In this document: positions 44,541 through 53,748 of the stretch, piece after piece
How the letters are laid out: each line of letters opens with the position of its first letter
How positions within the stretch are numbered: position 1 is the stretch's first letter
Assembly: GCA_963676605.2 (NCBI GenBank)
Contig: CAXXSP010000054.1
Span: forward strand, 33,208-97,207
Length of the DNA: 64,000 bases
Source: SABI01 sp963676605
Lineage (GTDB): Bacteria; Spirochaetota; Spirochaetia; Sphaerochaetales; Sphaerochaetaceae
Reading direction: 5' to 3'
Program-made: the position numbers and the translations under genes
Notes under the pieces: generated by a model
Database searches by the model: none
Seen by the model: the letters and a program-made list of their open reading frames with translations, nothing else
What the model was told of the DNA's origin: nothing

Positions 44541-44972
44541 ATGCATACCCATGGCAGTGATATCCCGCTTCTCGCACAGGTCACACGGCTGCAGTTCCAG
44601 CTGATGCACCAGTTTCTTGCATCCATTAAATTGTACCCCGGACAGTTTTTCGTACTCCACATCCTGGCGAATCATCCCGAAGGGCTGAGCCAGAAAATCA
44701 TCGGCAAGTCCCTTCTGATAAAACCCTCGAGCGTAAATCAGATCATTGTGAATCTCGAGAAGGCTGGCTATGTCAGCCGCACTCCCGATGAAAAAGATAA
44801 ACGGGTCATCAGAGTAACGGTGACAGAGGAAGGGAACAGGATCCTCGCACTTGGAAAGGAGAAATTCGACCTCATCCAGGATGGATTGTATAAGGGAATC
44901 AGCAGGGAAGACCGAGAGACCTTCGACCGTATCGCGACGCAGATGAGAGATAACCTGATGGAGCTTCAATAG
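44541..44972 (+). CDS. MarR-family transcriptional regulator
   Basis: 143-residue winged-helix regulator. The recognition region LSQKIIGKSLLIKPSSVNQIIVNLEKAGYVSR and the wing RTPDEKDKRVIRVTVTEEG are canonical for MarR. The ATG at 44541 has AAGGAG before it. It is the first gene of an operon with two ABC exporter genes, the next starting directly after its stop, and the 18-bp palindrome at the promoter suggests autorepression relieved by a transported toxic compound. Confidence 0.92.
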   Translation: MHTHGSDIPLLAQVTRLQFQLMHQFLASIKLYPGQFFVLHILANHPEGLSQKIIGKSLLIKPSSVNQIIVNLEKAGYVSRTPDEKDKRVIRVTVTEEGNRILALGKEKFDLIQDGLYKGISREDRETFDRIATQMRDNLMELQ

Positions 44973-46970
44973 ATGAATCTCCTGTTCAGCTATCTCAGAA
45001 AATCATGGAAGTCAGTCCTCCTGATTATCATTCTCCTCAGCGCACAGGTAGTCTCAAACCTTGCACTCCCCTACTATACTTCCATCATCGTCAATGTGGG
45101 TATCCAGCAGGGAGGAATCGAGACACCTGTCCCCGATTATCTTCCTCCGGCAGAGTATGAGGACCTCGTTTCCACCCATGGCACTCTCATAGAGAAATCC
45201 TACACTCTGGACGGAGAGACTTACAGCCTCACCTCTGCTCCTGATGAGGAGCTCGTACGTCTGTTCACTTCACGATATTCCGAGAGCAGATCAACAGAAG
45301 CTGCTGCACAGCGCCTCTCGGCAATAGAGGGGGTAAAAAACCTCTACCGTACCGCCGGCATTGATCTCCCGAGCCTACAGACCGGTTATATCCTCTCAAA
45401 AGGGCTTGCCATGATCATCATCACCCTGTTAGGTGCCGCGGCTTCCATCGGAGTATCTTACATTGCAAGCTCAGTAGCTGCTGAAACCGGACGCAGCCTG
45501 AGAGAAAGAATCTTCAATACCGTCCTCACCTTCCACCAGAAAGAGACCGATGCCTTCGGCACTCCCACCCTGATCACCCGAAGCACGAACGACGTGACTC
45601 AGATACAGAACTCACTCATCATGATTCTCCGAGTGACCTTCCTCGCTCCGCTGATGGCTGTCGGAGGAATCATACAGGTATTTGCTACAGGGACTCCCCT
45701 GACCTGGACCATAGCTCTCGCAGTGGCAATCCTCATCTCTACCGTTATCCTGATGTTCCGTCTTGTCATGCCGCGGTTCCGCAGGCAGCAGGTACTGATC
45801 GACAAGATAAACGGTATTCTCAGAGAAACCCTCAAAGGTATCCTGGTCATCCGGTCTTTCTCAAAGCAGAAGAGCGAGATAGCCCGATTTGAAGAGACGA
45901 ACGAGGAGACGACACGGATCAGTCTGTTCGTAAACCGGACGATGGCTGCCATGCACCCGATCATGATGCTCATCATGAATCTCACCGGCATCCTCATCGT
46001 GTACGCCGGCTCCTCCCTTGTTCTCCGTCAGGAGATGCAGGTGGGTGATATCATGGCATTCATCCAGTACGCCATGATGATTATCATGTCATTCCTGATG
46101 ATCAGCATGCTCTCTATCATGCTCCCGAGAGCTGCGATCTCGGCTCAGAGAGTTGAAGAGGTGCTGAGCACAAAGCCCTCCATCACAGACGGGACCTCTC
46201 ACCTGCCGCCGGTGAAGAAAGCAGGAAGAGAGATCACCTTCGACCATGTCTCCTTCACCTTCCCCGGAGCCGATACCCCTGCACTTGAAGATATCACCTG
46301 CACCTTTGCGGCAGGTACCGTCACCGGTATCATCGGATCGACAGGTGCCGGGAAGTCGACACTGCTTAACCTCATCCCCCGGTTCATCGAACCCCAGAAG
46401 GGTTCCATCACGATAGACGGCAGGGATATCTCCTCGCTCAATCTCCATTCCCTCCGGGAAGCAGTCGGGCTTGTCCCCCAGAGCACCTACCTCTTCAGCG
46501 GCCCTGCCGCAGATAACATCTCCTTCCCTGCACAGCAGGCAGACGAGAAAGCTGTACAGGATGCAGCAGACTCGGCAGGTGCCTCTACCTTCATTGAAAA
46601 ACGGGAGGGAGGATATCAGAGCATCATCACCTCAGGCGGAACCAACCTCTCGGGAGGGCAGCGCCAGAGAGTCGCGATTGCCAGAGCGCTCTACTCTCAC
46701 TCCCCGCTGCTCATATTTGACGACTCCTTCTCTGCTGTCGACAGCAGGACCGAGCGTGAGATACGGGAAAAACTGAGACAGAATCATACAGGAACAACCA
46801 TGATCATCGTCTCTCAGAAAGTGAGCACCATACGGGACAGTCACTCGATCATCGTTCTTGATGAGGGACGCATCGTATCACAGGGAACCCATGAAGAGCT
46901 CCTGAAAAGCTGTCCGGTGTATCAGGAGATTGCACGTTCGCAGTCTTCCCGTAAGGAGGCAGTATCATGA
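44973..46970 (+). CDS. ABC exporter subunit with degenerate Walker B
   Basis: 665-residue half-transporter: six membrane helices (residues ~1-390) and an ATPase domain (~420-655). A ~95-residue insertion between helices 1 and 2 (from around GIQQGGIETPVPDY) probably faces outside. Walker A is GSTGAGKST and the signature NLSGGQRQR is canonical, but Walker B reads LLIFDDSFSAVD (Asp instead of the catalytic Glu) and the H-loop position is Gln (VSQKVST). It therefore needs its partner, encoded next with a 4-bp overlap, for the active site. Such pairs export drugs, lipids or peptides. Confidence 0.93.
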   Translation: MNLLFSYLRKSWKSVLLIIILLSAQVVSNLALPYYTSIIVNVGIQQGGIETPVPDYLPPAEYEDLVSTHGTLIEKSYTLDGETYSLTSAPDEELVRLFTSRYSESRSTEAAAQRLSAIEGVKNLYRTAGIDLPSLQTGYILSKGLAMIIITLLGAAASIGVSYIASSVAAETGRSLRERIFNTVLTFHQKETDAFGTPTLITRSTNDVTQIQNSLIMILRVTFLAPLMAVGGIIQVFATGTPLTWTIALAVAILISTVILMFRLVMPRFRRQQVLIDKINGILRETLKGILVIRSFSKQKSEIARFEETNEETTRISLFVNRTMAAMHPIMMLIMNLTGILIVYAGSSLVLRQEMQVGDIMAFIQYAMMIIMSFLMISMLSIMLPRAAISAQRVEEVLSTKPSITDGTSHLPPVKKAGREITFDHVSFTFPGADTPALEDITCTFAAGTVTGIIGSTGAGKSTLLNLIPRFIEPQKGSITIDGRDISSLNLHSLREAVGLVPQSTYLFSGPAADNISFPAQQADEKAVQDAADSAGASTFIEKREGGYQSIITSGGTNLSGGQRQRVAIARALYSHSPLLIFDDSFSAVDSRTEREIREKLRQNHTGTTMIIVSQKVSTIRDSHSIIVLDEGRIVSQGTHEELLKSCPVYQEIARSQSSRKEAVS

Positions 46971-48790
46971 GCCCTCCAGGAAGCGGCCCGGGAAGACACC
47001 TGGGTAAGAAGACAGAAAAGGCAAAGAATTTCAAAGGAAGCGCACGACGTCTTCTGGGACTCTTCGCCCCCCATAAGTTCCTGATCTTCTCCATCATCTT
47101 CATATCCCTCCTTGCCTCGGCCTTCTCAATCATCGGCCCGAGACTGCTCGGCATGGCGACCCAGACCCTCTTCCAGGGAAGCGTCGACACCCTGAACGGG
47201 ACAGGAACCTTTGACAGCAGCCGGTTCATCACGCTGATCATCATTCTCGTCTCGATCTATTCAGCAAGCTCACTTGCAACCTTCGCAAGCAGCTTCCTTC
47301 TCAGCTCCATCACTCAGAGAATTTCAAGAGACCTCCGGAGCAGAGTCAATGAGACGATTCACACCATTCCTCTCAGGACACACGACCGCTACACCCCGGG
47401 AGAGATTGTCTCCAGGGTATCGAATGATATCGATGCCCTCGGACAGACCCTGAATCAGAGTGCCATACAGATCATTACAAGCATCACAACCCTGATCGGA
47501 GTTCTGGTGATGATGCTCTCCATCAGCGTCCTGATGACCTTCATCGCCTTGATCATCTTCCCCCTCTCCATGAGCCTCGTCTCCCTCATTGTGAAGCGCA
47601 GCCAGAACTACTTCTCCCAGCGACAGAAATCACTCGGAGAGATAAACTCACAGGTGGAAGAAGCCTTCTCAGGCCATACGGTCATCAAGGCGTTCAACGG
47701 TGAAGAAGCACAGAAAGAAAGCTTCGCTCAGAAGAACCGTGAGCTCTACGAAAGCTCACGGAAGAGTCAGTTCCTCTCCTCACTGATGATGCCGATCATG
47801 CAGTCGATCGGAAATATATCCTACGTCCTTATCGCCCTGAGCGGGGGTGTCCTTGCCGTCCACGGACGCATCAACATCGGAGAGATTCAGGCGTTCATCC
47901 AGTACATGAGGAACTTCACACAGCCTATCAGCTTGATAGCCCAGGTCTCCTCGATGATACAGACGACCGTTGCGGCAGCAGAGAGAGTCTTCGAGTTCAT
48001 CGACGAAGAAAGGGAACAGGAACCCGAACAGCCCCAGGGTATCACAGGAAGGATTTCCTCGATCGAGTTCCGTGATATCTCCTTCGGCTATACGCCCGAG
48101 ACCAGAGTCATAGACAGCTTCTCACTCTCCGTTCGCGAGGGAGATAAGATCGCTATCGTCGGTCCGACCGGTGCTGGAAAGACAACCATCGTCAAACTGC
48201 TCATGGACTTCTATCCTGTAGATGAGGGAGAGATTCTCATCAACGGAATATCGATGAAGCATATCCCGAAAGAGAGTCTCAGGAGCAGAGTCGCCATGGT
48301 GCTTCAGGACACCTGGCTCTTCGAAGGAACCATTCGGGACAACATCACCTACGGAGCTCCCGGAGCAACCGAAGAGGATATTCTCCTGGCGGCACAGAAG
48401 GCACAAATCGAACATTTCATTCACACCCTTCCCGGCGGGTACGACATGATCCTCAATGAAGACTCCTCGAATATCAGTCAGGGACAGCGACAGCTGATCA
48501 CCATAGCGAGGGCGCTCCTGTGTGACCCGGATGTCCTTATCCTTGATGAAGCAACGAGCAGCGTCGATACCCGTACTGAAGTTCTTATTCAGAAGGCGAT
48601 GGACAACGTAATGAAACAGAGAACGAGCTTCATCATAGCTCACAGGCTCTCCACGATCATCAATGCAGATCACATCCTTGTCATGGAGCACGGTGATATC
48701 GTGGAGCGTGGAACTCATGCAGATCTCCTTGAAAAAGGTGGTGTCTATACAGACTTGTATCGAAATCAATTTCAGAGCGATGAAGCTTGA
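46967..48790 (+). CDS. ABC exporter subunit with canonical catalytic site
   Basis: 607-residue partner half-transporter. Residues ~25-340 carry six helices and ~365-600 the ATPase. Walker A is GPTGAGKTT, Walker B LILDEATSSVD with the catalytic Glu, and the H-loop AHRLSTI is intact, while the signature is altered to NISQGQRQL. This mirrors the preceding subunit, so the dimer should have one active and one degenerate ATP site, like known TM287/288-type exporters. No clear terminator follows. Confidence 0.93.
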   Translation: MSPPGSGPGRHLGKKTEKAKNFKGSARRLLGLFAPHKFLIFSIIFISLLASAFSIIGPRLLGMATQTLFQGSVDTLNGTGTFDSSRFITLIIILVSIYSASSLATFASSFLLSSITQRISRDLRSRVNETIHTIPLRTHDRYTPGEIVSRVSNDIDALGQTLNQSAIQIITSITTLIGVLVMMLSISVLMTFIALIIFPLSMSLVSLIVKRSQNYFSQRQKSLGEINSQVEEAFSGHTVIKAFNGEEAQKESFAQKNRELYESSRKSQFLSSLMMPIMQSIGNISYVLIALSGGVLAVHGRINIGEIQAFIQYMRNFTQPISLIAQVSSMIQTTVAAAERVFEFIDEEREQEPEQPQGITGRISSIEFRDISFGYTPETRVIDSFSLSVREGDKIAIVGPTGAGKTTIVKLLMDFYPVDEGEILINGISMKHIPKESLRSRVAMVLQDTWLFEGTIRDNITYGAPGATEEDILLAAQKAQIEHFIHTLPGGYDMILNEDSSNISQGQRQLITIARALLCDPDVLILDEATSSVDTRTEVLIQKAMDNVMKQRTSFIIAHRLSTIINADHILVMEHGDIVERGTHADLLEKGGVYTDLYRNQFQSDEA

Positions 48791-48841
48791 TACAAGTCAG
48801 AGAAATCTATACTATCAACGGTACAAGGTGGGTAACATCAG

Positions 48842-51766
48842 GTGACGATTGGATTGGATATTGGTTCTACTACCATTAAATGCGTTGTGATCGATGAGCA
48901 CAACCAGATTGTATATACGACGTATGAACGTCATTATTCACAGATTGCCGAAAAGGCTGCTGAACTTCTCTCGTTTCTCCAGAAAGACATTCTTGACTCC
49001 TCACATGCCGCCATCATGATCAGCGGATCGGCAGGAATGGGACTTGCCGACAGGCTCAATATCCCCTTCATCCAGGAAGTCTACGCGACCCGGGTCGCGA
49101 CGAAGAATCTGGTTCCCGACTGTGACGTGGTCATCGAACTTGGAGGAGAGGATGCGAAAATCCTCTTCTTCAACCAAGGACTGGAAGTGAGAATGAACGG
49201 CTCCTGCGCAGGTGGTACCGGCGCCTTCATCGACCAGATGGCCTCTCTTCTCAACGTGCCGATCGAACAGTTCGACAATCTCGCGAAGCAGGCGGAAAGG
49301 ACCTACACCATAGCAAGCAGATGCGGGGTGTTCGCCAAGAGTGATATCCAGCCGCTCCTCAACCAGGGAGCTCACAAAGCAGACATCGCATCAAGCATAC
49401 TCCAGGCAGTGGTCAATCAGACGATCACCGGTCTCGCCCAGGGAAGACCGATCACCGGCAATGCCGTCTATCTCGGAGGACCTCTCACCTTCATGTCCTC
49501 CCTCCGCAGGCATTTCGATGAAACGCTTTCACTGAAAGGACTCTGTCCACAGAACTCCCTCCTTTTCGTCGCAATCGGCGCCGCTCTCACGGCAACCAGT
49601 GAGATAGACCTCGCCAAAGTTGTACAGGGGCTGCAATCCAACGCAGTGACTGACGGCGTATCCTACCTCGCCCCGCTTTTCAAGAGCGAGAAGGATTGGG
49701 ATGATTTCTCTGCACGCCATTCGCAGCATACGGTGGACACAGCTACCTATGACCCGGCTCTTCCGGTAGCCTACCTCGGAGTCGATGCAGGCTCTACAAC
49801 GATCAAGGTTGTTCTGCTCAACGGGAAGAAGGAGATCATCTTCTCCCATTATACGAACAACGAAGGGAATCCTGTTCTCGTCATCCTCGACACCCTGAAG
49901 AAGATCTATGAAACTTTCCCGGGAATCGACATCAGAGGGAGTGCCGTCACCGGATATGGAGAACATCTGATCGAACATGCCTTTAATATCGATTTCGGTA
50001 TCGTCGAGACAGTCGCTCACCTCACAGCAGCCCAGCACTTCTGTCCGGATGTTGATTTCGTCATCGACATCGGAGGACAGGACATAAAATGCTTCAGAAT
50101 ACGGAATGGAAGCGTTGACAGCATCTACCTGAACGAAGCCTGCTCCTCCGGATGCGGCTCGTTCCTCCAGACCTTTGCCAGTTCACTCTCCACCGATATC
50201 GAACAGTTCAGCAAAGAGGGACTCTTTGCCTCCTACCCCGTCGACCTCGGTTCACGCTGTACCGTCTTCATGAACTCAAGCGTCAAACAGGCTCAGAAGG
50301 AAGGCGTCGGCAGATCAGATATCAGTGCAGGGCTTGCCATCAGTGTGGTGAAGAATGCACTGTACAAGGTAATCCGCACAACCAGCACCGAACTGCTCGG
50401 TGAGAAAATCGTTGTTCAGGGGGGAACATTCCACAACGATGCAGTCCTGAGAGCCTTCGAGAGAGAGCTGGGGAGGGAAGTGATCAGGCCTGCCATCTCA
50501 GGTCTGATGGGTGCCTATGGCGCCGCTCTCTATGCCTCGGGGAAAGGACTCTCACAAAGCTCCCTGATCGGCCCTGAACAGCTCGAATCCTTCAGCCATC
50601 AGGTGAAACACGTCACCTGCCGTCTCTGTACGAACGCATGCCGTCTTACGGTGAACACCTTCGCCACGGGGAGTAAGTACATCAGCGGGAACCGCTGTTC
50701 ACGTCCGCTCAAGGGAATACAGGGAAAGAAGGATCTCAATCTCATTGCCTGGAAACTCGATCAGATCCGTGAACTCGACCTGTTCAATACAGCCCTTGTC
50801 GACAGAGAGACCATCGGAATCCCTCTCGGCCTGAACAACTTCGAACTGATCTATTTCTGGAAACCGTTCTTCGAGACTTTCGGGAAACGGATCCTCCTCT
50901 CCCCTCTTTCAAATAGAAAGCTGTATCTCAGCGGACAGGCCTCGGTTACCAGTGATACCCTCTGCTTCCCTGCGAAACTGATGCACGGACATATACAGTC
51001 TCTCCTGGATGCCGGAGTTTCCAAGATCTTCTACCCCGTCATGAGCTACAACATCGACGACCATCAGAGTGATAACCGTTTCAACTGTCCGGTCGTCGCC
51101 TACTATCCTGAAACCCTCCATGCCAGTATGGATGAGCTGAAGGAGATTGATTTCATCCGTCCTCCGATCGATCTCGAGAGATTGAGAAAGTACCCGAAGA
51201 AGATGCTGAAGGAGATGAAGAAATTCTTCCCCGACATGACCCTTGCAACCTTCAAAGAAGCTGTAGAAGCCGGCTTCCAGGGATATGAGGCATACAGACA
51301 GAATCTCATCGATGCAGGGAGCAATATCATCAGAGAAGCGAAAGAAGAGAATAAACAGCTTATCATTCTTGCGGGACGCCCGTATCACAGTGATCCGGAG
51401 GTTCTTCACGGGATCGATACTCTCCTCACCTCACTTGACTGTGCAGTCATAACCGAGGACTCTCTTCCTCCCTCGAAAGAGAGAATCGAGACAAAGGTAC
51501 TCAATCAGTGGACCTATCATGCCCGTCTCTACAATGCTGCGAAAATCGCCTCTCAGGATGATTCGATGGCTCTGGTGCAGCTTGTCAGTTTCGGATGCGG
51601 AGTTGATGCAATCACCACCGACGAGATACGTCAGATGCTCGAATCAAAGGGAAAGATGTATACGCAGCTCAAGATTGATGAGATCACCAACCTCGGGGCA
51701 GTGACGATCAGGATACGTTCTCTGCTTTCTGCACTTAATGAGGAGAAATCAGCCCATGGAGAATGA
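48842..51766 (+). CDS. Two-domain BadF/BadG-type 2-hydroxyacyl-CoA dehydratase activase with DUF2229 region
   Basis: 974-residue protein with two ASKHA ATPase domains: residues ~1-250 (start MTIGLDIGSTTIKCVVID, NGSCAGGTGAFIDQMA) and ~310-570 (LGVDAGSTTIKVVLLN, ACSSGCGSFLQTFA). Each has the cysteines that hold an interdomain [4Fe-4S] cluster. The C-terminal ~390 residues are DUF2229-like and begin with a Cys cluster CRLCTNACRL. Activases of this type use ATP to push electrons to very low potential for dehydratases or double-cubane proteins. It starts with GTG. The following gene completes what is often one ~1400-residue polypeptide. Confidence 0.9.
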   Translation: MTIGLDIGSTTIKCVVIDEHNQIVYTTYERHYSQIAEKAAELLSFLQKDILDSSHAAIMISGSAGMGLADRLNIPFIQEVYATRVATKNLVPDCDVVIELGGEDAKILFFNQGLEVRMNGSCAGGTGAFIDQMASLLNVPIEQFDNLAKQAERTYTIASRCGVFAKSDIQPLLNQGAHKADIASSILQAVVNQTITGLAQGRPITGNAVYLGGPLTFMSSLRRHFDETLSLKGLCPQNSLLFVAIGAALTATSEIDLAKVVQGLQSNAVTDGVSYLAPLFKSEKDWDDFSARHSQHTVDTATYDPALPVAYLGVDAGSTTIKVVLLNGKKEIIFSHYTNNEGNPVLVILDTLKKIYETFPGIDIRGSAVTGYGEHLIEHAFNIDFGIVETVAHLTAAQHFCPDVDFVIDIGGQDIKCFRIRNGSVDSIYLNEACSSGCGSFLQTFASSLSTDIEQFSKEGLFASYPVDLGSRCTVFMNSSVKQAQKEGVGRSDISAGLAISVVKNALYKVIRTTSTELLGEKIVVQGGTFHNDAVLRAFERELGREVIRPAISGLMGAYGAALYASGKGLSQSSLIGPEQLESFSHQVKHVTCRLCTNACRLTVNTFATGSKYISGNRCSRPLKGIQGKKDLNLIAWKLDQIRELDLFNTALVDRETIGIPLGLNNFELIYFWKPFFETFGKRILLSPLSNRKLYLSGQASVTSDTLCFPAKLMHGHIQSLLDAGVSKIFYPVMSYNIDDHQSDNRFNCPVVAYYPETLHASMDELKEIDFIRPPIDLERLRKYPKKMLKEMKKFFPDMTLATFKEAVEAGFQGYEAYRQNLIDAGSNIIREAKEENKQLIILAGRPYHSDPEVLHGIDTLLTSLDCAVITEDSLPPSKERIETKVLNQWTYHARLYNAAKIASQDDSMALVQLVSFGCGVDAITTDEIRQMLESKGKMYTQLKIDEITNLGAVTIRIRSLLSALNEEKSAHGE

Positions 51767-53036
51767 ACCGCTCTTCACCCGTGAAATGCGCGAGACTCAC
51801 ACGATACTTGCACCGAACATGGCTCCCATCCAGTTCGCACTGATGAGAGATGTCCTGGAGACCGAAGGATATCGTGTTGAACTGCTCAATAATGAAGGAC
51901 CGCAGGTAGTCGAGAAGGGGCTCAAGTATGTCCATAACGATACCTGCTACCCCGCTCTTCTTGTCATCGGTCAGATGATTGATGCCCTCGACAGTGGAAA
52001 GTATGACCTGGACCGCATTGCCCTCGCCATCACCCAGACAGGTGGCGGATGCCGTGCAAGCAACTACATCCACCTCCTCAAGAAGGCGCTCATCAATGCA
52101 GGATATGCGCAGATCCCTGTTGTCTCCCTCAACCTCAAGGGAATGAATAAGAATGCCGGGTTCGTCATCAATTACAGTATGCTCCGCAAGGGAATAGCCG
52201 CCCTTGTCTACGGAGATACGCTCATGCTCCTCAAACACCAGTCACAGGTCTACGAAGTCCATCAGGGAGAGACCGTGAAGAAGGTTGACAAGTGGATGAG
52301 GCATATGAAGAAGCAGTTCATGAAGGGCCGCGGCTTCCGGATCAAGACGATGAAACGGAATATCAAGGCAATGGTGAAGGACTTCGAGGCCATTGAGAAA
52401 GATTATAACCGCCCTGTCGTGAAGGTCGGTATTGTGGGAGAGATCTATATGAAATACTCCTCCCTCGGAAACAATCATCTGGAAGATTTCCTCCTCTCCC
52501 AGTCCTGTGAGATCATGATCCCCGGGATCATGGGGTTTTTCATGTACGGTATTGAGAACCAGATCATTGATGTCGACCTGTACGGCGGCTCACTGATGAG
52601 AAAACTCATCATGACCTTCATCAGAAACTATCTTGTCCGTCTTGAAGGCATCGTGATCGATGCCGTCTCCAAAGTGGATCGGTACACACCTCCTATCCCG
52701 TTCCGTGAGAGCGTGGCCTCTGCCGAGCGGACCATCTCACTCAGCTGTAAAATGGGTGAAGGGTGGCTCCTCACCGGTGAGATGAAGGATCTCTCTCATG
52801 CTGGATACAACAACATCATCTGTGCACAGCCCTTCGGCTGCCTGCCCAACCATATCGCAGGAAAAGGGATGGTCAAGGCGCTCAAGGATGAAGACCCGAA
52901 TATCAACATCGTCCCTATCGATTACGACCCGGGTGCAACGAAAGTGAATCAGGAGAACAGGATCAAGCTGATGCTTGCTATCGCAAACGAGCAGAGAATC
53001 GAGCGGACACTCCATCAGAAGAAGAGAAAGCTCTGA
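51756..53036 (+). CDS. 2-hydroxyacyl-CoA dehydratase-like iron-sulfur protein
   Basis: 426-residue partner of the activase (COG3581-like). Conserved cysteines appear in HNDTCYPALLVIGQ, TQTGGGCRASNY and CAQPFGCLPNHI and probably bind an iron-sulfur cluster; the C-terminus includes IVPIDYDPGATKVNQENR. GAGGAG precedes the ATG at 51756, and the gene overlaps the activase by 11 bp, so production is coupled. The substrate is unknown: none of the usual CoA-transferase or acyl-CoA genes is adjacent, so this may be one of the orphan activase/reductase pairs of anaerobes rather than an amino-acid fermentation dehydratase. Confidence 0.82.
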   Translation: MENEPLFTREMRETHTILAPNMAPIQFALMRDVLETEGYRVELLNNEGPQVVEKGLKYVHNDTCYPALLVIGQMIDALDSGKYDLDRIALAITQTGGGCRASNYIHLLKKALINAGYAQIPVVSLNLKGMNKNAGFVINYSMLRKGIAALVYGDTLMLLKHQSQVYEVHQGETVKKVDKWMRHMKKQFMKGRGFRIKTMKRNIKAMVKDFEAIEKDYNRPVVKVGIVGEIYMKYSSLGNNHLEDFLLSQSCEIMIPGIMGFFMYGIENQIIDVDLYGGSLMRKLIMTFIRNYLVRLEGIVIDAVSKVDRYTPPIPFRESVASAERTISLSCKMGEGWLLTGEMKDLSHAGYNNIICAQPFGCLPNHIAGKGMVKALKDEDPNINIVPIDYDPGATKVNQENRIKLMLAIANEQRIERTLHQKKRKL

Positions 53037-53044
53037 TTCCTTTC

Positions 53045-53632
53045 TCAGAATTTACACGGCTTCACCAGGAGCATATAACTTGTCGGGTCATCGATATCAG
53101 TGACCCAGGAAGGGTCTGTCTCCTCAATCTCACAGATATCTTTCCCCTTCAGAAAATCTCTGACCGACGTATACCCTTCACTTTTCAGCATGGCTGCCAC
53201 GAGAGATGCACTGCAGAGCATCGGGTGTCCGGGAGTCCCGTGAACAAAGACCCTGACTCCCTCATGCTCTTCAAGATGCTCCCTCAGAAACCTGTAGTGG
53301 AGCGACGAGATAAGCGGTGCATCTCCTACCGCTATCGCGACGTCTTCCCCCTCTCCCGTTTCCTTCAGCCCCGTCAGGGTTGATGAGAATTGACCCTGTT
53401 CAGGGTGCTCATTATGAACGAGAGTGAGTCGTGGTTCATCCAGAAGACCTTCGTTCTTCAGAGCTTCTCTCACCTCATCAGCAAAATAGCCGGTGACGAG
53501 AATGACTCGCGAGCACGCTTCAAGTGCAGCAGAGACGGCATGCACAATGAGGGGTTTCTTCTCATACTGGAGAGTAAGTTTATGCCCACCCATTCTTGAT
53601 GAGCTTCCTGCGGCAAGTACAACAGCTTCCAT
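53045..53632 (-). CDS. MobA-like nucleotidyltransferase (MocA/IspD-like fold)
   Basis: 195-residue NTP transferase. The nucleotide-binding loop VLAAGSSSRMGGHKL is at the N-terminus, the metal-binding Asp lies in VGDAPLIS (~residue 97), and HGTPGHPMLCSASL (~residue 135) fits the molybdenum-cofactor cytidylyl/guanylyltransferase group. No other molybdenum gene is nearby, so a role in cofactor modification is only likely. The frame opens at 53713 but the family start is the ATG at 53632. It diverges from aspS and converges with the dehydratase-like gene. Confidence 0.82.
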   Translation of the reverse strand: MEAVVLAAGSSSRMGGHKLTLQYEKKPLIVHAVSAALEACSRVILVTGYFADEVREALKNEGLLDEPRLTLVHNEHPEQGQFSSTLTGLKETGEGEDVAIAVGDAPLISSLHYRFLREHLEEHEGVRVFVHGTPGHPMLCSASLVAAMLKSEGYTSVRDFLKGKDICEIEETDPSWVTDIDDPTSYMLLVKPCKF

Positions 53633-53712
53633 AGTGCCAACTGTACCACGTGAAAGAATCTGTGACCAGAGAGATGATGAGATGTGATGAATCAGACAGG
53701 TGGATAAACTCA

Positions 53713-53742
53713 TTGATATTACTCCCGTTCTAGTGCTATATT
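53713..53742 (+). promoter_or_regulatory. Promoter of aspS, probably leaderless
   Basis: TTGATA, 18 nt and TATATT, then 6 nt to the ATG at 53749. There is no ribosome site, so +1 should be the start codon. Confidence 0.6.
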
Positions 53743-53748
53743 TCCGTC

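Noticed and set aside
53620..53645. A TTGGCAC...AAGCT match on the minus strand resembling a sigma-54 promoter at the start of the MobA-like gene.
   Set aside because: The -12 half is poor and the site overlaps the start codon, so transcription would begin inside the gene.
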